A DNA stretch of 8,927 nt from a bacterium (GTDB lineage: Bacteria > Patescibacteriota > Minisyncoccia > JACQLN01), in assembly GCA_030697855.1 (NCBI GenBank), contig JAUYOU010000076.1:1-8927 (forward strand), read 5' to 3'. Of the stretch, positions 1 through 5,059 are shown piece after piece. The translations under genes were made by a program, and so were the position numbers. The notes under the pieces are model-generated. The model was not told the DNA's origin. It did not search any database and saw nothing but the letters and a program-made list of their open reading frames with translations. How positions within the stretch are numbered: position 1 is the stretch's first letter; every line of letters begins with the position of its first letter.

Positions 1-195
1 AGAACTAGAACCGCTTAATGCATTCAACTGAGCTGTCAAAGACTGAATCTGAGCCATTAAAGCTGCGATTGTCTCGGCAGTTGTTGCTGCACCAGCAGTA
101 GGAACGCCTACGAGCCAAGCAAAAGTTGTTACCATCAAACCGAAAGAAACAACTTTGCTAGCTAGCTCACGGCGCTTGCTAGTAAAATAACTCAT
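1..195 (-). CDS. Secreted S-layer-like protein, N-terminal fragment (cut by window edge)
   Basis: Only the first 65 residues lie in the window; the gene continues beyond base 1. The start at 195 is supported by an AAGGAG Shine-Dalgarno site at 200-207 with suitable spacing. The N-terminus is a classical signal peptide: Lys-Arg-Arg at residues 7-9, a hydrophobic stretch over about residues 15-31, and an A-G-A cleavage motif at 34-36. The mature protein begins TTAETIAALMAQIQSLTAQL, a short heptad-like Ala/Gln/Leu segment, then a Ser/Gly-rich stretch. From general knowledge, this signal peptide plus short coiled coil is common in secreted S-layer or peptidoglycan-binding-like proteins of Parcubacteria. 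The functional domain lies outside the window, so the exact role cannot be given. Strong promoters and a long leader upstream fit an abundant surface protein. Confidence 0.75.
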   Translation of the reverse strand, partial: MSYFTSKRRELASKVVSFGLMVTTFAWLVGVPTAGAATTAETIAALMAQIQSLTAQLNALSGSSS

Positions 196-660
196 TTGTT
201 TTTCTCCTTTTTTGGTTCAAATGCGCCCAGACACCCCTGTAAAGAAGTCCCTAAACATATTCAAACCTCTTAATTAATTTCTAAAACTTACTTATAAATC
301 TAATAACTATCAATCGGAGCCAAGTCCTTTTCCCAAAAAGGGAACCGACCCGACTTTCTAACTCCATAAAACCAAAACCTAATTGGATATAGAGTATTCA
401 TTCAAAACTGAACAATAAACCTTTAAGAATTTCTGTGTATCGGATATATATTCAATTGTTAAAGGGCTTTGCCTTTCAACATTTCTCATTCATCACGATC
501 CTTAATTCGTAACCTAATTAATACTTTTAAAGTTATGAATTAAGAACCACGATCCTAGCTTTTTTAAAACAACGTCCCAAAAAAACAACAAAATAGCCTT
601 TTTACTGGCCCTGAAGTGTTTATTTGGGTAAATTCATAGGTTACGCTTATTTAGCTTACC
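196..660 (-). other. Long hairpin-rich 5' leader of the secreted protein gene
   Basis: No protein gene longer than the 13-codon frame is visible here. If transcription starts at the promoters near 668 or 829, the mRNA leader is about 465-630 bases. Several inverted repeats are visible: 458-480 (GTTAAAGG against CCTTTCAAC, one mismatch), 501-513 against 532-544 (13 positions, one G-T mismatch), and TTCCC/GGGAA near 330-344 nested inside AAGTC/GACTT near 322-355. The second hairpin is flanked by direct repeats CACGATCC at 494-501 and 548-555. This supports a structured leader, possibly stabilising an abundant mRNA. I do not recognise a known riboswitch. Confidence 0.45.
217..258 (-). CDS. Possible 13-residue leader peptide upstream of the secreted protein
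   Basis: A short frame, MFRDFFTGVSGRI then TGA, ends 21 bases before the start of the secreted protein gene. An AGAGG Shine-Dalgarno-like site precedes its ATG by about 7 bases. It lies in the long leader of a presumably highly expressed gene, so it could be a leader peptide affecting translation or stability of the mRNA. A chance frame of this length is quite possible, and only conservation in related genomes would settle it. Confidence 0.25.
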   Translation of the reverse strand: MFRDFFTGVSGRI

Positions 661-667
661 TTGGGGT

Positions 668-697
668 ATTTTACGCACCTAACCAGTCCTCTGTCAA
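668..697 (-). promoter_or_regulatory. Candidate sigma-70-type promoter for the secreted protein gene
   Basis: On the minus strand a perfect TTGACA (692-697) is followed after 18 bases by TAAAAT (668-673), five of six matches to the -10 consensus. Transcription would start near 661. A second TTGACA at 732-737 has only weaker -10 candidates (TATATT at 15 bases, TATTCA at 17), so it may be a tandem promoter. No other minus-strand gene lies between here and the secreted protein gene. Confidence 0.5.
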
Positions 698-828
698 CAA
701 TTTATTATTGAATATAATAACTTGATTTTTCTGTCAAAATGCGTCATTTTACCAATAAAGTAAACAAAACAACATCAAGTTTCCGAACCGCTTGTTAAAC
801 AGGAAACCCCTGAACTTGTGTTTAAATC

Positions 829-837
829 ATTATAGCA
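829..837 (-). promoter_or_regulatory. Extended -10 promoter (TGCTATAAT)
   Basis: The minus strand reads TGCTATAAT, a perfect -10 hexamer preceded by the TGn extension that can replace a good -35 box. No good -35 is seen at 16-18 bases. Transcription would start near 822 towards the secreted protein gene, giving a leader over 600 bases, or it could drive a separate small RNA within the gap. Confidence 0.4.
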
Positions 838-900
838 CAAAGAAAATCTGTCTAGTTTGTGCAAACTGTGGAAAATGTAGCTCTGATGAGTATTAATAAT

Positions 901-922
901 GCGCGGAATCCGCCGAAGCTTT
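901..922 (+). repeat. Left arm of a 300-base-spaced inverted repeat (MITE-like candidate)
   Basis: The 16 bases AATCCGCCGAAGCTTT (907-922) are present exactly, in inverted orientation, at 1220-1235, and similarity continues outward to base 901. The arm holds its own small palindrome, GCGGAATCCGC. Directly outside lies TATTAATAAT (891-900), also found in the same orientation outside the right arm at 1247-1256, as a target-site duplication would be. This fits a short non-autonomous element, but the AT-rich direct repeat could be chance. Confidence 0.5.
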
Positions 923-1102
923 TCTTGGCAAGATAACCTAACAAAATATTTAAACTTAACATCAACCAGAGTAATCATCTCGCACGATTTTATGCGAAGG
1001 CAGAATAACAAAGCAAGCAGCGTAAAACCTATATAATTTCAGGGTACTATGTTTAAATAATACTACCATAAAAAACAGAACCATAAAACGTCTTAGTTGT
1101 GG

Positions 1103-1134
1103 AAATCCCACCGATTTTAATCGGTGGGATTTTT
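1103..1134 (+). terminator. Rho-independent terminator hairpin
   Basis: A perfect 14-bp stem, AAATCCCACCGATT (1103-1116) with AATCGGTGGGATTT (1119-1132), is followed by a T-run on the plus strand (five T over 1130-1134). On the minus strand only three T follow, so it ends clpB transcripts less convincingly. It is about 135 bases past the clpB stop. No plus-strand gene is visible upstream, which leaves its plus-strand client unexplained. Confidence 0.6.
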
Positions 1135-1219
1135 AACTATCCACCTCCGCATTAACTAATAAAACAATCGAGATAAAATCGTATCGATACTTTTATAGCA
1201 ACTATTCACAAATAGTAGC

Positions 1220-1240
1220 AAAGCTTCGGCGGATTTCGCC
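1220..1240 (-). repeat. Right arm of the inverted repeat (MITE-like candidate)
   Basis: This is the inverted partner of 901-922, with 16 exact bases and a short GGCG/CGCC palindrome at its outer edge (1228-1240). It sits about 30 bases after the clpB stop codon, so it may also shape the 3' end of the clpB transcript. Six bases (1241-1246) separate it from the TATTAATAAT direct repeat, so the element boundary is not perfectly flush. Confidence 0.5.
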
Positions 1241-1267
1241 ATATAATATTAATAATTTTTGTTGGCT

Positions 1268-3886
1268 TCACTTAATCGATACCTCTTCTTTGTTGTTTAT
1301 ATCGGCTTTAAAGCTTTTTTCTACCCTAGAAACGTCCTTAGATTCCAAAAGTCTCTGGGCTAGGGGATTAAGAATTAAAGTTTGTATTAGCCTCTTTAAT
1401 GGCCTTGCTCCATATATAGGATCATATCCCTTTTTTGCGATATGTTCTTTAAGTTCACTAGAAACCTTCAGTTTAATGCCTTTATCGGCCAATCTCTTTT
1501 TAACCTCTTCTAGTCTTAAATCAATAATTTTCTCTATTTCCTCGCGGCTTAAAGCTTTAAAAATTATTATATCGTCTAGCCTATTCAAAAACTCTGGCCT
1601 GAAATGCCTTTTTAAAGTTTCCATTATCTTTGACTCTACTTCCTTAACTTCGTTTTCTTCGGCCTTACCATCGTTATGAGAAAAACCAAGTCCATGGTAT
1701 TCATGCACAATCTCTGTACCCAAATTAGACGTCATTATTATAATAGTATTTTTAAAGTTAACTTTTCTGCCTTTTGCATCCGTTAAATGACCATCATCTA
1801 AAACCTGAAGCAAAGTATTAAACACTTCCGGATGTGCCTTTTCTATTTCATCGAAAAGGATAACGCTATAGGGTTTTCTACGAACTTTTTCGGTTAATTG
1901 CCCACCTTCTTCATAACCAACATATCCCGGAGGCGAACCCACTAACCTGCTTACAGCATGCCTTTCCATATATTCCGACATATCTACTCTAATTAACGAA
2001 TTAGCATCGTTAAACATAAATTCGGCTAAAGCCTTGGCAAGCTCTGTTTTACCCACACCAGTTGGACCTAAAAATATAAACGAGCCTATTGGTTTTGTGC
2101 TTTCGTTTAAGCCAGTTCGAGCTCTTCTTATGGCGTTCGATATAGCTTCTACAGCCTTTCTCTGTCCTACCACCCTTTTTGCCAATTCTTCTTCCATTCT
2201 TGTAAGCTTTTTAGATTCTTCTTCTAAAAGCCTACTTGTTGGAATACCTGTCCAACGGCTCACCACTTCCGCAATATCGTCTTCACCTACTTCTTCTTTT
2301 AATAATCTATTTGTTTTTTCTAATTCGCTAAATTTTAAAGAAGAATCTTTAACAGTTTTTTCTAGTGCAGGAATTTCCGAATATCTAATCTCGGCCACAC
2401 GTTCCAATTTACCTTCACGTTCTGCAATTTCAGCCTCCCCTTTTAAGCGCTCAATTTCTTTTTGAGATTGACGCATTTTCGTAATAAGCTCTTTTTCACG
2501 CAACCATTGAGCCTCTAAAACCTGAAACTTCTCTTTTAGATCAGCCAATTCGTGTTTAATTTTCTTTTGTTTTTCGTTTGTACCCTTTTCCTTCTTTAAT
2601 GCCTCTTTTTCTATTTCTAGCCTACGTAATTCACGCGTTAGCATATCTAATTCATCCGGCATCGAATCTATTTCCATACGCAAAGCCGAAGTAGCTTCGT
2701 CTATTAAATCTACGGCTTTATCTGGCAAAAAACGGTCCGATATATAACGTTGCGATAATTCCACAGCCGCCACAATTGCCGCATCGGTTATACGAACTCC
2801 GTGATGCACTTCATATTTTTCTTTTATACCGCGCAAAATAGCAACAGCATCTTCTTCGGAAGGTTCGCTAACCACTATTGGTTGGAATCTTCGCTCGAAT
2901 GCAGGATCTTTTTCTATATATTTTTGATATTCCTTTAAAGTTGTAGCTCCAATCGCGTGAAGTTCTCCACGTGCTAACGGCGGTTTTAACAAATTAGAAG
3001 CATCTATTGCGCCTTCGGCGCCTCCAGCTCCAACCATTGTATGAAGCTCGTCTATAAATAAAATTATTTTTCCTTCTGCTCTATTAACTTCTTTTAATAT
3101 AGCTTTTAACCTTTCTTCGAATTCTCCACGAAACTTTGTTCCAGCAATAAGCGAACCAATATCAAGCGAAACAACTTCTCTATCTTTTAAACTCTCTGGA
3201 ACATCGCCAGAAACAATTCTTTGAGCTAAACCCTCTACAATTGCTGTTTTGCCCACACCAGCTTCGCCAATTAAAACAGGATTATTCTTGGTTCTTCGGC
3301 TTAAAACCTGCATAACGCGCCTAATTTCGGCGTCGCGCCCAATAACAGGGTCCAATTTTTCGCGCCGTGCTAAATCGGTTAAATTACGAGTATATTTTTC
3401 TAAAGCTTGGTAAGTTTGCTCGGGTTCGGGTGAAGTTACCTTTTCTTCGCCTCTAATTTCTTTTAAAGCACGCAAAATGTGATCGCTTTTTACACCTCTT
3501 TCTTCTAAAATTTGTTTACCGCGCGAAGGCACGCTAAGCAAAGCTAAAAGCAAATGTTCGGTGGAAACGTATTCGTCTTTAAATTTAGCAGCTTCTTTTT
3601 GCGCTTGTTCAATTATTAAAGCAAGGTCTTGGCTTAAAAATAGCTGGGAAACTCCTCCACCAATAACTTTAGGCAGTTTATTTAGTTCTTGTTCTAATAT
3701 TTTTTCTATAGAAGAAACGTCTACCTCTATTTTTCTTAATATGGTGGAAACTAAACCTTCTTCTTGCCTTAGTAAAGCCAAAAGTAAGTGCAGAGAATTA
3801 ATCTGTTCTCCTCCTTTTTCTTGGGCTAAAAAATGCGCCTTTTGAAAGGCTTCCTGTGCTTTAGTGGTAAAATTGCCGAAATTCAT
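1268..3886 (-). CDS. clpB: ClpB-type AAA+ disaggregase
   Basis: This 872-residue protein is a cytoplasmic hexameric Hsp100 chaperone that pulls polypeptides out of aggregates with DnaK, using ATP. Visible parts are the double Clp-N repeat (about 1-145); NBD1 with Walker A GEAGVGKT (207-214), Walker B ending D279-E280, pore loop KFRGEFEER (251-259, Phe where E. coli ClpB has Tyr) and arginines at 332-333; a long coiled-coil M domain (about 405-530), which separates ClpB from ClpA/ClpC; and NBD2 with Walker A GPTGVGKT (607-614), D679-E680, pore loop GYVGYEEGG (654-662), R769 and sensor-2 GARP (826-829). Length is close to the usual 860 or so. Oddly, residues 731-738 read HGLGFSHN in an extended loop, like the ClpP-contacting loop of ClpC/ClpA. 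There is no clear Shine-Dalgarno site. A CIRCE-like operator lies upstream. Confidence 0.95.
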   Translation of the reverse strand: MNFGNFTTKAQEAFQKAHFLAQEKGGEQINSLHLLLALLRQEEGLVSTILRKIEVDVSSIEKILEQELNKLPKVIGGGVSQLFLSQDLALIIEQAQKEAAKFKDEYVSTEHLLLALLSVPSRGKQILEERGVKSDHILRALKEIRGEEKVTSPEPEQTYQALEKYTRNLTDLARREKLDPVIGRDAEIRRVMQVLSRRTKNNPVLIGEAGVGKTAIVEGLAQRIVSGDVPESLKDREVVSLDIGSLIAGTKFRGEFEERLKAILKEVNRAEGKIILFIDELHTMVGAGGAEGAIDASNLLKPPLARGELHAIGATTLKEYQKYIEKDPAFERRFQPIVVSEPSEEDAVAILRGIKEKYEVHHGVRITDAAIVAAVELSQRYISDRFLPDKAVDLIDEATSALRMEIDSMPDELDMLTRELRRLEIEKEALKKEKGTNEKQKKIKHELADLKEKFQVLEAQWLREKELITKMRQSQKEIERLKGEAEIAEREGKLERVAEIRYSEIPALEKTVKDSSLKFSELEKTNRLLKEEVGEDDIAEVVSRWTGIPTSRLLEEESKKLTRMEEELAKRVVGQRKAVEAISNAIRRARTGLNESTKPIGSFIFLGPTGVGKTELAKALAEFMFNDANSLIRVDMSEYMERHAVSRLVGSPPGYVGYEEGGQLTEKVRRKPYSVILFDEIEKAHPEVFNTLLQVLDDGHLTDAKGRKVNFKNTIIIMTSNLGTEIVHEYHGLGFSHNDGKAEENEVKEVESKIMETLKRHFRPEFLNRLDDIIIFKALSREEIEKIIDLRLEEVKKRLADKGIKLKVSSELKEHIAKKGYDPIYGARPLKRLIQTLILNPLAQRLLESKDVSRVEKSFKADINNKEEVSIK

Positions 3887-3925
3887 ATTTTGTTTATGAG
3901 TTAGACGAATAACTACAAAATATAG

Positions 3926-3998
3926 CCCTGCTAGTGAACTTTCGATTCTGACTGCCTAGCTTTCCGAAGGAAAGTTTTTCGAAAGTTCTACTACGGGG
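3926..3998. repeat. Palindromic repeat, copy 1 (ACTACGGGG family)
   Basis: The arms GAACTTTCG (3936-3944) and CGAAAGTTC (3980-3988) pair perfectly. The 3' end then reads TACTACGGGG and the 5' end a degenerate CCCTGCTAGT. Between the arms is another hairpin, CTTTCC-GAA-GGAAAG (3960-3974), followed by TTTTT. The outer design matches the repeat at 5545-5609, while the inner hairpin is different. It lies in the predicted 5' leader of clpB. Confidence 0.7.
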
Positions 3999-4036
3999 CA
4001 TAGTATTTTGGTACTGGGATTCATTATGTTATAAAT

Positions 4037-4042
4037 ATTATA
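4037..4042 (-). promoter_or_regulatory. clpB -10 box
   Basis: The minus strand carries a perfect TATAAT. Transcription would start near 4030, giving clpB a leader of about 145 bases that includes the palindromic repeat. No good -35 hexamer is present at 16-18 bases (the best is TTGTAG at 19). The expected -35 position lies inside the CIRCE-like operator. Confidence 0.5.
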
Positions 4043-4055
4043 GGTCTATACCCTA

Positions 4056-4082
4056 TTATCACTACAACCTATAGAGTGATAA
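4056..4082. promoter_or_regulatory. CIRCE-like HrcA operator
   Basis: TTATCACTA, nine bases, GAGTGATAA: this matches the CIRCE consensus TTAGCACTC-N9-GAGTGCTAA at 15 of 18 arm positions with exactly the right spacing. Two of the three differences are a symmetrical pair (G to T on the left, C to A on the right), so the palindrome is kept. It covers the -35 zone of the predicted clpB promoter and also that of the tRNA-Arg promoter. HrcA repression of chaperone genes through CIRCE is established; no hrcA gene is in the window. Confidence 0.6.
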
Positions 4083-4095
4083 TAACATAACAGAG

Positions 4096-4101
4096 TATAA
4101 T
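4096..4101 (+). promoter_or_regulatory. tRNA-Arg -10 box
   Basis: A perfect TATAAT lies 12 bases before the first base of tRNA-Arg, placing the start of transcription near 4108. No clear -35 is seen at the normal distance. Confidence 0.45.
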
Positions 4102-4113
4102 TAAGTCAAACAA

Positions 4114-4185
4114 GCCCCTGTAGTTAAATGGATATAACTACGGACTTCTAAGCCGTTGTTCGAGGTTCGATTCCTCGCGGGGGCA
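4114..4185 (+). tRNA. tRNA-Arg (anticodon UCU)
   Basis: The full cloverleaf can be drawn: acceptor GCCCCTG (4114-4120) with CGGGGGC (4178-4184), D stem GTTA/TAAC, anticodon loop CTTCTAA (4145-4151) with anticodon TCT at 4147-4149, T stem CGAGG/CCTCG with loop TTCGATT (4166-4172), and discriminator A4185. Position 31-39 is an A-G mismatch at the base of the anticodon loop, and the variable region is short (4 bases). CCA is not encoded directly after A73 (the sequence continues CAT). Its last 18 bases plus one are repeated exactly at 4343-4361, where a CCA does follow. Confidence 0.92.
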
Positions 4186-4186
4186 C

Positions 4187-4342
4187 ATAGCAAACCCAGA
4201 TATTCCATTTATGGAATGTTTGGGTTTGAATATAAGTTTTCTGAAGAGGAATCGAAAGCCGGAGCGATATTCCGTTAGCAAGCGGAATCGCGAGGCGGGG
4301 CCGCGACTTTGTTTGAGCGACGGCGAAAACAAAAGTTGTGAC
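4187..4342 (+). ncRNA. Structured tRNA-3'-associated element A
   Basis: The element sits between tRNA-Arg and an exact copy of its 3' end. In order it shows hairpin 1 (4192-4227, AAACCCA with TGGGTTT plus an inner ATTCCAT/ATGGAAT); GAGGAATCG (4246-4254), perfectly complementary to CGATTCCTC of both the tRNA (4168-4176) and the downstream copy (4343-4351); block CCGGAG (4259-4264); hairpin 2 (4265-4290); block CGAGGCGGGG (4291-4300); hairpin 3 (4302-4314 with 4327-4340); and GTGACCGA (4338-4345). The three blocks, their order and their spacing by hairpins recur in element B, while the rest differs. That supports a structured RNA. It has no gene of its own. It could be a mobile element, an intron-like RNA or a processing signal; I recognise no named family. 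Confidence 0.65.
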
Positions 4343-4361
4343 CGATTCCTCGCGGGGGCAC
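4343..4361 (+). repeat. Duplicate of tRNA-Arg 3' end (C56 to position 74)
   Basis: CGATTCCTCGCGGGGGCAC is identical to 4168-4186. It begins at T-loop base C56 and includes the T-stem 3' strand, the acceptor 3' strand and discriminator A. Unlike the gene itself, this copy is followed by a complete CCA (4361-4363). A duplicated tRNA end of this kind resembles the attL/attR pair left by tyrosine-integrase elements. Confidence 0.85.
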
Positions 4362-4425
4362 CAATACTCAAAGTTTCCAAAGGTCGAGTTATAAAATTAT
4401 TCGTATATTTATTGGCGAAAATTAT

Positions 4426-4674
4426 ATGAAACCAATAGGAAAAATAACTCATTTTTACAATAAGCTGGGCGTAGCTATTGTAAAATTGTCGGCTGGAATA
4501 AAAGTTGGAGATAAAATAAAAATAGAAGGAGGAAAACACGAATTCAATCAAACAGTTACAGAAATACAAATTGACCACAAAATTGTAGCATCTGCTGAAA
4601 CCGGAGATGTTATTGGCATAAAAGTTGACCAGAAAACACACGAGGGAGCCCTAGTTTCAAAACTAGAAGAATAG
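4426..4674 (+). CDS. EF-Tu domain-2-like small protein (translation elongation factor-like)
   Basis: The 82-residue product is a single beta-barrel like domain 2 of EF-Tu and IF2. The telling parts are GKITHFYNKLGVAIVKL (5-21), the basic-loop pattern IKVGDKIKIEG (25-35), TVTEIQIDHK (43-52) and the G-D-x-I-G-I-K-V stretch (60-67). Stand-alone proteins of this pattern are annotated in bacteria and archaea as translation elongation factor-like; no GTPase domain is present and the role is not established. There is no clear Shine-Dalgarno site before the ATG, and nearby -10-like stretches (TATAAA at 4390, TATATT at 4404) are weak. It begins 62 bases after the CCA of the tRNA-Arg end copy, so it may share a transcript with the tRNA and element A. 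The family call is firm; the function is open. Confidence 0.8.
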   Translation: MKPIGKITHFYNKLGVAIVKLSAGIKVGDKIKIEGGKHEFNQTVTEIQIDHKIVASAETGDVIGIKVDQKTHEGALVSKLEE

Positions 4675-4695
4675 ATTGATAATTTGCTCAAAAAA

Positions 4696-4730
4696 CTATA
4701 AGCTATTAGGAAACAGCCTTATAGCTGTTT
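4696..4730 (+). terminator. Hairpin after the EF-Tu-like gene
   Basis: Two overlapping stems compete: CTATAAG (4696-4702) with CTTATAG (4718-4724), and AAACAGC (4711-4717) with GCTGTTT (4724-4730). The T-run after the second stem is short (TTT, then GATTAT), so termination may be weak and the tRNA-His gene could be reached by read-through. The mutually exclusive pairing resembles an attenuator, though no known regulator motif is seen. Confidence 0.35.
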
Positions 4731-4736
4731 GATTAT

Positions 4737-4808
4737 GGAGGCATTGGTGTAGTGGTAACACGGCAGGTTGTGGACCTGTTGTCATGGGTTCGAGTCCCAT
4801 ATGCCTCC
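4737..4808 (+). tRNA. tRNA-His (anticodon GUG)
   Basis: The acceptor stem GAGGCAT (4738-4744) pairs with ATGCCTC (4801-4807), and the His-specific extra pair G-1 (4737) with C73 (4808) is encoded, as usual in bacteria. The D stem is GTGT/ACAC, the anticodon loop TTGTGGA (4768-4774) has GTG at 4770-4772, and the T stem is ATGGG/CCCAT with loop TTCGAGT (4789-4795). CCA is not encoded (CAG follows C73). The stretch from C56 to one base past C73 is repeated exactly at 5007-5025. Confidence 0.93.
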
Positions 4809-4809
4809 C

Positions 4810-5006
4810 AGCATAAGAACATTAATTTATTAATGTTCGATGGGACGAGAAAACCGGAGTCCCCGATTTTCAGTAGAAAATCGGGACGAGGTGGGGATAA
4901 AAAGCAAACTGCTTTGCTTTTTATCTGGTTCGTAGAAATTTTCTTTATTGAGCAAAGCGAAATAGAAAATAAGAGGAACGCGAGTCGCCGTAGGCGAACT
5001 TGTGAC
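4810..5006 (+). ncRNA. Structured tRNA-3'-associated element B
   Basis: This element lies between tRNA-His and a copy of its 3' end and has the same design as element A. Hairpin 1 is GAACATTAA/TTAATGTTC (4817-4838). ATGGGAC (4840-4846) is complementary to GTCCCAT in both the tRNA (4794-4800) and the copy (5010-5016). Then come CCGGAG (4854-4859), hairpin 2 (4862-4885, GATTTTC/GAAAATC core), CGAGGTGGGG (4887-4896), a perfect 12-bp hairpin (4897-4908 with 4913-4924), two further hairpins (about 4928-4979 and 4985-4997) and GTGACCGA (5002-5009). Extra hairpins make it about 40 bases longer than element A. Outside the shared blocks the sequences are unlike each other, so shared blocks and co-varying pairings point to conserved RNA structure. 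The function is unknown. Confidence 0.65.
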
Positions 5007-5025
5007 CGAGTCCCATATGCCTCCC
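5007..5025 (+). repeat. Duplicate of tRNA-His 3' end (C56 to position 74)
   Basis: CGAGTCCCATATGCCTCCC is identical to 4791-4809, with the same tRNA boundaries as the tRNA-Arg duplicate: it starts at C56 and ends one base past the discriminator. Here the following bases are C then T, so CCA is not encoded. The GNAT gene starts 34 bases downstream. Confidence 0.85.
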
Positions 5026-5059
5026 CTTTTTTGACCTCTTAGACTCATTTTACCCTTTT

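Larger units (their letters stand above)
698..1267. other. Gene-free intergenic stretch
   Basis: No convincing coding frame was found. The only longer frame (775-1011, minus) starts with TTG, has no ribosome binding site and overlaps promoter and repeat signals. The stretch contains the promoters near 732 and 829, an inverted-repeat pair (901-922 and 1220-1240), a hairpin with a T-run (1103-1134), a small perfect hairpin ACTATT/AATAGT (1201-1216) and the palindrome GTATCGATAC (1181-1190). I saw no signature of RNase P RNA, SRP RNA or tmRNA on either strand. Confidence 0.55.

Noticed and set aside
775..1011. 78-residue minus-strand frame in the large gap
   Set aside because: It starts with TTG, lacks a ribosome binding site, has no recognisable sequence pattern and overlaps a promoter and a repeat arm.
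867..1210. Several DnaA-box-like 9-mers (TGTGGAAAA at 867, TGTGGAAAT at 1098, CTATCCACC at 1137, CTATTCACA at 1202) suggesting an origin
   Set aside because: Each has one or two mismatches, orientation and spacing are irregular, and no dnaA, dnaN or rpmH is near.
1290..3845. Plus-strand frames at 1290-1679, 2034-2465 and 3561-3845
   Set aside because: They are antisense shadows of clpB, which has complete family motifs.
4241..4264. Hammerhead-like CTGAAGA ... CGAAA in element A
   Set aside because: The stem between the two motifs would be a single base pair, and element B has no CTGANGA, so it is not a shared feature.
4291..4305. T-box-like sequence GAGGCGGGGCCGCG in element A
   Set aside because: Element B diverges after GGGG, no antiterminator or specifier stem is seen, and the context (directly behind a tRNA) is wrong.
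4187..5006. Classical group I or group II intron in the tRNAs
   Set aside because: The elements are too short, show no recognisable P7/P3 core or domain V, and the bases at the C56 border (ending in C) do not fit a group I end. An unknown intron-like mechanism is still possible.
4138..5048. Frames at 4138-4641 (minus), 4211-4429, 4752-5042 (plus) and 4830-5048 (minus)
   Set aside because: They run across tRNA genes, the structured elements or the EF-Tu-like gene and have no protein-like features.
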